Under the pieces are notes generated by a model. It was not told the DNA's origin. It did no database searches and saw only the letters and a program-made list of their open reading frames with translations. A stretch of DNA of 12,129 nt from Clostridiales bacterium UBA3259 (lineage in GTDB: Bacteria > Bacillota_A > Clostridia > Oscillospirales > Oscillospiraceae): NCBI GenBank assembly GCA_002362625.1, contig DEUP01000022.1:1-12129 (forward strand), given 5' to 3'. Positions within the stretch are counted from its first letter, which is position 1. The number at the start of each line of letters is the position of its first letter. This document shows, piece after piece, positions 6,781-12,129 of the stretch. The translations under genes and the position numbers were made by a program.

Positions 6781-6858
6781 GGTCAACGTGATCCGGGAAA
6801 CCAAGGCTGTGAAGTTCGCGAAATAACTTCAAACGTCCGGCAGGGAAATCCTGCCGGA
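6781..6858 (+). repeat. Direct repeat copy 2: detached rny 3' end plus terminator
   Basis: This stretch repeats the rny 3' end from GGTCAACGTGATCCGG through the stop and the terminator stem, 14 bases after the traX stop and about 990 bases from copy 1. No rny body precedes it. The coding part reads [12 protein letters not shown] rather than [12 protein letters not shown], so it departs from the conserved end of RNase Y and is not maintained as coding. Weak similarity (ATCA plus purines) may extend the repeat a few bases upstream. Confidence 0.92.
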
Positions 6859-6870
6859 CGTTTTTCTTTT
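6831..6870 (+). terminator. Intrinsic terminator of traX, derived from the rny terminator
   Basis: An 11-base-pair stem (6834-6844 with 6850-6860) with loop GAAAT is extended by A-T pairs and followed by TTTTTCTTTT. It is the second copy of the rny terminator and now serves traX. Its stem base is CGTCC/GGACG where copy 1 has ATCC/GGAT, so both sides changed together. Confidence 0.9.
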
Positions 6871-6914
6871 TGAAAATTGATAAAAAATTCACACCTATTT
6901 CCGGAATCTTCGGT

Positions 6915-6920
6915 TATAAT
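6915..6920 (+). promoter_or_regulatory. Probable -10 element of the MMPL-GLUG operon
   Basis: A perfect TATAAT lies 40 bases before the transporter start codon and just after the terminator of traX. No good -35 is present at 16-18 bases; the nearest candidate, TTCACA at 6888-6893, is 21 bases away. The promoter may be weak or need an activator, or the match may be chance. Confidence 0.45.
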
Positions 6921-6959
6921 GAAGAAAATCGAAACCATGTCCTTAGGAGGGAATTGTCT

Positions 6960-9404
6960 ATGGCCAAAGGTAAATCCGGTGGTTTTCTGGAATCGGCGGC
7001 GGCCTTCATTGTAGATAAGCGTTCGCTTTTCTTTCTGCTTTACCTGTTCGCGATTATTTTTTCTGTTTTTTCCACGGGCTGGGTAGAGGTGGAAAACGAC
7101 GTTACCACCTACCTTCCCGAAGATACGGAGACCCGTCAGGGGATTGTGGCCATGAACGAGAATTTCGTGGAATCCGCCAGCGCCCGGATTATGGTCACAA
7201 ACGTCACCTACAGCACCGCTCAGTCTCTCAATGACCAGATCAGCCAGGTGGACAGCGTGCTGATGGCCACATTTGACGATACTTTGGATCACTACCGGGA
7301 CGCCTCCGCTGTCTTTGATGTGACCTTCGCCGAGGGTGCCGCCGACCAAAGCTCCCTGGACGCCATGAGGTCGATTCGAAGCATCCTGGACGGATACGAT
7401 GTGTATATCGACAGCACCGTGGGCTATGACGAAAACGCCATGCTGGCCGAGGAAATGACCAGCATCCTGATTGTGGCGGTCATTATCATCATCGGCGTGC
7501 TGGTGCTCACCTCCCGCTCCTATATGGAGGTGCTGGTGCTGCTTCTGACCTTCGCCGCGGCGGCCATACTGAACATGGGCACCAACTTCCTGTGCGGCAA
7601 GATCAGCTTCATCTCCAACTCCATCGCCGTGGTTTTGCAGCTTGCCCTGGCCATTGACTACGCCATCATTCTTTGCCACCGGTTCACCGACGAGCGGGAG
7701 ACCAGAAACGCCCGGGACGCCGCCGTCGTCGCCCTGACCAAGGCCATCCCGGAAATCAGCGCTTCCTCCCTGACCACCATCAGCGGCTTGGCCGCTCTGG
7801 GCTTTATGGAGTTTGCCATCGGACTGGATATGGCCATTGTCCTCATTAAGTCCATCTTCCTGAGCCTTTTGTCCGTATTCACCCTGATGCCGGGACTGCT
7901 GGTGCTGTTCAGCCCTCTCATGGACAAAACCCGGCACAGATCTCTGGTGCCGGACGTGTCCCTGCTGGGTAAGTTCGCCGTGAAGACCCGGCGGATCGTG
8001 CCGCCCCTGTTCCTGGCGGTGCTGGTGGCCGCCTTTATTCTCTCCAACAACTGCCCCTATTCCTACAGCTACAATAACCTGCGCACCCCCAAAATGACCG
8101 ATCGGCAGAACGCCTTCTTCCAGATCCAGGACACCTTCGGCAACAACAATATGGTGGCCCTGATGGTTCCCAGCGGGGACTATGAATCGGAAAGCCGGAT
8201 CCTTCAGGAGCTGGAAGCCATGCCCCAGGTGAAAAGCACCATGGGCCTTTCCGGCATCGAGGCCATGGACGGCTATAAGCTTACGGACTCCCTGACGCCC
8301 CGGCAGCTGTCCGAGGTGCTGGGCATGGATTATGAGGTGATCCAGCTCCTCTACAGCGCCTACGCCGCCGACCACAGCGAAATCGGCGCTATCTTAAGCG
8401 GTATTGAGGATTACGAGATCCCTCTGTTCGACATGTTCCTGTACCTGAAGGATCAGATGCAGGAAAACAACATCACCCTGCCCAGCGACGAGGATATGGA
8501 CATAAACGCCCTCCTGGATCAGCTGGACACCGCCAAGAATCAAATGCGCAGCGAAAAATACAGCCGTATGGTGATCTACCTGAACCTGTCCGAGGAAAGC
8601 CAGGAGACCTTCGATTTCCTCTCCACCATCCGGGAGATCGCGGGAAAATACTATGGCGGAGACTACTATGTGGTTGGCAACTCCACCAGCGCCCGGGATC
8701 TTTCCTCCTCCTTTGTCAAGGACAATCTGATGATTTCCATTTTGTCCTCCTTCTTTGTCATTATCATTCTGCTGTTCACCTTCCAGTCGGCAGGACTGCC
8801 TCTGCTGCTCATCGCGGTGATTCAGGGCAGTATCTGGATCAACTTCTCCATTCCCACCCTGTTTAACATCCCCATGTATTTCCTGGGCTACCTTATTGTC
8901 CAGGCCATTCAGATGGGTGCGAATATCGACTACGCCATTGTGATTTCCAGCCATTACCAGGAGCTGAAACGCCAGATGCCCCACAAGGAGGCCATTGTCA
9001 AGGCCCTGAACGCCGCCTTCCCCACGGTGTTCACCTCCGGCACCATTCTTGCCTCCGCTGGAATGCTCATCGGCAATATGTCCGCCCAGCCGGTGGTGTC
9101 CATCATGGGCACCTGCATCGGCAGAGGCACCATCATATCCATGGTGCTGGTGCTGCTGGTGCTGCCCGCCTTCCTGGTGCTGGGCGACTCCATCATCAAC
9201 CGCACCAGCTTCCGCCTCAAGGGCATTGACGCCCCGGCAAAGTCCGCCTCCGGTACCGTCCATATCAGCGGACGGATTCGGGGCTACGTCTCCGGTATCA
9301 TTGACGGGGACTTTAACGGCGTCCTCCATGGGGAAATGAACGCCAACATCGCCACCGGCGGCCAGATCCATGAGGAAGAGGAGAAAGGAGGCGCTGACCA
9401 ATGA
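6960..9404 (+). CDS. MMPL/RND-family transporter
   Basis: This is an 814-residue integral membrane protein with the two-fold RND layout: one helix (22-41), an extracytoplasmic domain (42-165), helices 2-6 (about 167-320), helix 7 (346-362), a second outer domain (363-588), and helices 8-12 (about 589-743). The conserved Asp-Tyr pairs of the proton pathway are present in both halves, D233-Y234 (LAIDYAIIL) and D657-Y658 (ANIDYAIVI). This fits proton-driven export of lipids, peptides or other hydrophobic cargo, as in MmpL and YdfJ relatives. After the last helix a Gly-rich tail of about 65 residues with alternating V/I/G positions (SGTVHISGRIRGYVSGIIDG, 764-783, and on to 800) ends in an acidic stretch. 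The ATG at 6960 has AGGAGGG upstream; a frame extending to 6870 would cross the -10 and is rejected. It overlaps the next gene by 4 bases. Confidence 0.9.
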   Translation: MAKGKSGGFLESAAAFIVDKRSLFFLLYLFAIIFSVFSTGWVEVENDVTTYLPEDTETRQGIVAMNENFVESASARIMVTNVTYSTAQSLNDQISQVDSVLMATFDDTLDHYRDASAVFDVTFAEGAADQSSLDAMRSIRSILDGYDVYIDSTVGYDENAMLAEEMTSILIVAVIIIIGVLVLTSRSYMEVLVLLLTFAAAAILNMGTNFLCGKISFISNSIAVVLQLALAIDYAIILCHRFTDERETRNARDAAVVALTKAIPEISASSLTTISGLAALGFMEFAIGLDMAIVLIKSIFLSLLSVFTLMPGLLVLFSPLMDKTRHRSLVPDVSLLGKFAVKTRRIVPPLFLAVLVAAFILSNNCPYSYSYNNLRTPKMTDRQNAFFQIQDTFGNNNMVALMVPSGDYESESRILQELEAMPQVKSTMGLSGIEAMDGYKLTDSLTPRQLSEVLGMDYEVIQLLYSAYAADHSEIGAILSGIEDYEIPLFDMFLYLKDQMQENNITLPSDEDMDINALLDQLDTAKNQMRSEKYSRMVIYLNLSEESQETFDFLSTIREIAGKYYGGDYYVVGNSTSARDLSSSFVKDNLMISILSSFFVIIILLFTFQSAGLPLLLIAVIQGSIWINFSIPTLFNIPMYFLGYLIVQAIQMGANIDYAIVISSHYQELKRQMPHKEAIVKALNAAFPTVFTSGTILASAGMLIGNMSAQPVVSIMGTCIGRGTIISMVLVLLVLPAFLVLGDSIINRTSFRLKGIDAPAKSASGTVHISGRIRGYVSGIIDGDFNGVLHGEMNANIATGGQIHEEEEKGGADQ

Positions 9405-12040
9405 CGAAACGCGTAATCTGCGGCCTTGGCTGCCTGATTCTGGTTCTAAGCCTGGCCCTTCCATGCTTTGCCGAGGAAGGGGAAGACCCGGGCCGGGTTC
9501 TCCACATTTCCTCTCTGACCCGGTTTTTGAGCTTCGCGGAAAAATGCCGGTTAGACAGCTACAGCCAGGATCTGACCGTTTATCTGGAAGCCGACCTGGA
9601 TCTGACAGGCGCCGATTTTACCGGGATTCCCATTTTCTGCGGCACCTTCCAGGGCCAGGGACACACCATTTCCGGCCTGGAGCTGACCGCCGACGGCTCT
9701 TATCAGGGGCTGTTCCGCTATCTCACCGATACCGCCAGCGTCTATGATCTGGACATTCTTGGCACCGTCACTCCCGGCGGCAGCCAGGAAAGCATAGGGG
9801 GTCTCGCCGGAAGCAACAGCGGCAGAATCCAAAACTGCACCTTTACCGGCAATGTCTCCGGCGGGGATACCGTAGGGGGACTTGTGGGAGAAAACACCCT
9901 CAGCGGCATTGTGGACAGCTGCACCGTCTATGGCAGTCTCTACGGCTCCCACTTTGTAGGGGGCCTCGCCGGAAAAAACAACGGCGTCATACGGGGCTGC
10001 ATCAATCATGCCCAGGTCAACACCACCTCCCAGGAAAACACCGTGTCCCTGTCCGACGTGACCCTGGAAAACATGCTTGGTTCCGAGTCTGCCGCCACGG
10101 TCACGGACATCGGCGGTATTGCGGGCAACTCCTCCGGCGTCATCCGCAGCTGCATCAACCGGGGTGAGGTGGGCTACCAGCACATGGGCTACAACATCGG
10201 CGGCATTGCGGGCACCCAGTCCGGCTATCTTGTGGACTGCTCCAACCGGGGCAGCGTCCGGGGCCGGAAGGAGATAGGGGGCATTGTGGGCCAGATGGAG
10301 CCGGCCGCCCTCATTGAATATGACGAGGACGCCTTACAGATCTTAAAGCGGCAGCTGAACGCCATGAACGGCACCATCAGCAAAACCGCCTCCAACATCC
10401 AGTCTGCGGGAAGCGCCCTGACCGGCCAGATTGACGCCATGGAGGACTACGCGATTATGGCGGGAGAATCCATCGACATGCTCCTGCCCGATCCCAGCGA
10501 CCCCCAGATCCCGGATATGGACGCCATCCAGGCAGCCCAGAATAACCTCAGCGCAAGCCTGTCCGGGATGCATCAGTCCCTGAACAGCATGAGCGCCGCC
10601 ACCGCTTCCTCTATGGGCGCCCTGAGCAACAATCTGTCCACCCTGCAAAACCAGGTCAGCACCATGGCCGCCACCCTTAATAACGTATCCGAAACCCTGG
10701 GGGGCAGCATTTCCGACATGTCCGACCAGGATACAGAGGACACGCTCACCGGTAAGGTTGCCGACTGTAAAAACTACGCTCAGGTTCTGGGGGATCGGAA
10801 CGTTGGCGGCATCACCGGAGCCATGGCCCTGGAAAACGACCTTGACCAGGAGGACAACTGGGACGTCTTTGGCGACAGCTCCCTGAATTTTGAAAGCCAG
10901 CTTCGCGCCGTGGTTCTCGGCTGCGTCAACCAGGGTACCGTTATCGCCGGAAAATGGGACGCCGGTGGAATCGTAGGCTGGCAGTCCCTGGGACTTGTAA
11001 AGGAATGCACCAATACAGGCGTGGTAGAAGGAACCGACGCCACTTATGTGGGAGGCATTTCCGGCCAAAGCACCGGCTTCATCCGTTCCTCCAATGCCAA
11101 CTGCGTGATCTCCGGCCGGAAGAACCTGGGCGGCGTCGCGGGCAGCGCGTCCATCGCCACCGACTGCCGCAGCCTGGTGCGGCTGGAGGACGGCAGCGAG
11201 AAATGGGGCGCTATTCTGGGCGGCGTGGAGGAAAACACCCATGAGGATGTGGAGACTCCCATTTCCGGCAATTACTATCTTACCGTCGGCCAGGATCCGG
11301 GAGGCATTGACGGCATCAGCTACGAGGGCCTTGCCCAGCCTCTCAGTGAAGGGGCGTTCTTCCAGCTGTCCGATCTGCCTGAGGTATTTGGCCGCGCTCT
11401 GGTAACCTTCCGGTTTGACGACGGGACGGAAAAGCAGCTCCGGGTGTCCACCGGCTCCGCCCTGGATCAAAGCAAGATTCCCCAGCTTCCGCAGCGGGAA
11501 GGCGCCATTTCCAGGTGGGAGGGACTGGAAGAAGCCGATTTGAGCAAAATCTTCTTTGACCTGACCTTTGAGGCGGTTTACGATAACCTGGACATTACCA
11601 TTCAAAGTCAGGCCCTGTCCGACACCGGAAAGCCTCTGCTGCTGGTGCAGGGAGCCTTCTCCGCTGACGCGGCTCTGTCCATCAGCCCATCGGTGGACGC
11701 GCCTGCCCTGGAAAGCCGGGATGTCCTGCTGGGTTCCTGGGACATGGTGCTGCCGGAGGACTCCGTCACCACCGGACGGCTGTGCCTGCCTGAGGGCTGC
11801 GACACCCAGCGCTTGACGGTGCAGGTATATGACGACCAGGGCTGGCATACGGTTTCCCACAGCGTAAGCGGAAGCTATGTGGTCTTCCCCTTGACCGGCG
11901 CTGAGGAAAAGGCCGCCATTATTGAGACGGAGCCGATCCATTGGCAGCTGCCTGCCGCCATGGTTGGCGGTGGGTTCGCGCTTGTCCTGATCCTGTTTCT
12001 AATCCTCCGGAAGCGGCACAAGAAGACTGCGGAAAAATAA
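9401..12040 (+). CDS. Secreted, membrane-anchored GLUG-repeat surface protein
   Basis: This 879-residue protein has a signal peptide (1-24, probable cleavage CFA|EE), an outer region and a C-terminal anchor: one helix (852-869) followed by RKRHKKTAEK. There is no LPXTG motif. From about residue 130 it carries GLUG-type repeats that begin IGGLAG or VGGLVG (near 132, 158, 186, 237, 266, 292, 468, 521, 550 and 577), each followed by a G-x-I/V-x-x-C turn; such repeats probably form a beta-helix. Between 300 and 450 the repeats stop and a Ser/Ala/Met/Asn-rich, probably helical segment intervenes, with a Pro-rich break at 363-372. Residues 665-727 (VTFRFDDG to LTFEAVY) resemble a Listeria-Bacteroides B-repeat. 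The ATG overlaps the transporter stop (ATGA), and AAGGAGG lies 9 bases upstream, so the two proteins are probably made together. An adhesin or transporter partner is possible; the function is unknown. Confidence 0.85.
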   Translation: MTKRVICGLGCLILVLSLALPCFAEEGEDPGRVLHISSLTRFLSFAEKCRLDSYSQDLTVYLEADLDLTGADFTGIPIFCGTFQGQGHTISGLELTADGSYQGLFRYLTDTASVYDLDILGTVTPGGSQESIGGLAGSNSGRIQNCTFTGNVSGGDTVGGLVGENTLSGIVDSCTVYGSLYGSHFVGGLAGKNNGVIRGCINHAQVNTTSQENTVSLSDVTLENMLGSESAATVTDIGGIAGNSSGVIRSCINRGEVGYQHMGYNIGGIAGTQSGYLVDCSNRGSVRGRKEIGGIVGQMEPAALIEYDEDALQILKRQLNAMNGTISKTASNIQSAGSALTGQIDAMEDYAIMAGESIDMLLPDPSDPQIPDMDAIQAAQNNLSASLSGMHQSLNSMSAATASSMGALSNNLSTLQNQVSTMAATLNNVSETLGGSISDMSDQDTEDTLTGKVADCKNYAQVLGDRNVGGITGAMALENDLDQEDNWDVFGDSSLNFESQLRAVVLGCVNQGTVIAGKWDAGGIVGWQSLGLVKECTNTGVVEGTDATYVGGISGQSTGFIRSSNANCVISGRKNLGGVAGSASIATDCRSLVRLEDGSEKWGAILGGVEENTHEDVETPISGNYYLTVGQDPGGIDGISYEGLAQPLSEGAFFQLSDLPEVFGRALVTFRFDDGTEKQLRVSTGSALDQSKIPQLPQREGAISRWEGLEEADLSKIFFDLTFEAVYDNLDITIQSQALSDTGKPLLLVQGAFSADAALSISPSVDAPALESRDVLLGSWDMVLPEDSVTTGRLCLPEGCDTQRLTVQVYDDQGWHTVSHSVSGSYVVFPLTGAEEKAAIIETEPIHWQLPAAMVGGGFALVLILFLILRKRHKKTAEK

Positions 12041-12047
12041 AAAGTTT

Positions 12048-12076
12048 GGGCGTCCTTACGGACGCCCCTTCTTTTT
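12048..12076. terminator. Bidirectional intrinsic terminator between convergent genes
   Basis: An 8-base-pair stem, GGGCGTCC (12048-12055) with GGACGCCC (12060-12067), closes a TTAC loop and is followed by CTTCTTTTT on the plus strand. On the minus strand the stem is followed by AAACTTTTTATTTTT, so it can serve both the GLUG gene and the convergent gene at the window end. Confidence 0.88.
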
Positions 12077-12129
12077 AGCAGCCGCAGCCGCAGCGGTTGT
12101 TGTCGCAGTCGTTCCAGTTGCCGCAGCCA
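12075..12129 (-). CDS. 3' end of a small Cys/Gly/Asn-rich protein (partial)
   Basis: The minus strand reads GCGNWNDCDNNRCGCGC then TAA (12075-12077), in frame to the window edge. Five cysteines in 17 residues, alternating with glycine at the very end, suggest a metal-binding or disulfide-rich small protein. The stop codon sits directly at the shared terminator, as expected for a real convergent gene. The start lies outside the window, so neither size nor family can be given. Other frames here are also open, because the stretch is short, so the call rests on composition and position. Confidence 0.55.
   Translation of the reverse strand, partial: GCGNWNDCDNNRCGCGC

Noticed and set aside
6870..6959. 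Upstream in-frame start of the transporter gene
   Set aside because: The extension runs through the TATAAT element and has no Shine-Dalgarno. The ATG at 6960 follows AGGAGGG.
6783..8375. 530-codon minus-strand open frame opposite the transporter
   Set aside because: It runs through the traX terminator and the transporter promoter region and has Gly/His/Gln-rich shadow composition. The plus-strand transporter has clear domains.
9401..9475. Lipoprotein signal for the GLUG protein (LPC at residues 20-22)
   Set aside because: Proline just before the cysteine does not fit a lipobox. A standard signal peptidase site CFA|EE and a C-terminal anchor helix explain its localisation.

Overview
The window looks like a chromosomal segment of a G+C-rich gut-type clostridial Firmicute, probably of the Oscillospiraceae or a close relative. 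The basis is RNase Y, a Bacillus-type D-amino-acid aminotransferase, strong AGGAGG ribosome binding sites, sigma-A promoters with near-consensus boxes, and intrinsic terminators. The taxonomic call is inference. No tRNA, rRNA, CRISPR array, IS element or integrase was seen.

Left part (37-3896, minus strand): one compact operon is read leftward from a near-consensus sigma-A promoter at 3924-3952. Its order is a DUF308/HdeD-like membrane protein, a short Sfp-type phosphopantetheinyl transferase, a TatD-family metal-dependent DNase, a P1/DmpA-family aminopeptidase, a deletion remnant of an MmcQ/YjbR-family gene, and a D-amino-acid aminotransferase. Gaps are small or negative (two 4-base overlaps), which suggests cotranscription and translational coupling. 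The products form no single obvious pathway.

Middle (3897-5880): a divergent intergenic region carries the leftward promoter, a candidate operator, and a rightward TTGACA-17-TACAAT promoter for rny (RNase Y). The rny transcript would have a leader of about 216 nt. In this leader one CACC segment can pair either with the Shine-Dalgarno region or with the 5' end of the leader, as in a translational switch.

TraX cassette (5789-6870): a TraX-family membrane acetyltransferase gene with its own extended -10 promoter lies between two copies, about 78 bp each, of the rny 3' end plus terminator. The second copy is separated from any rny body. Its terminator stem has changed on both sides so that pairing is kept.

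Right part (6960-12040): a two-gene operon encodes an MMPL/RND-family transporter with an unusual Gly-rich tail and, overlapping by 4 bases, a large secreted GLUG-repeat protein. That protein has a helical insert and a C-terminal membrane anchor. The pair looks like a dedicated cell-surface system of unknown substrate. A bidirectional terminator follows, then the 3' end of a convergent gene for a small Cys/Gly/Asn-rich protein that runs off the window.
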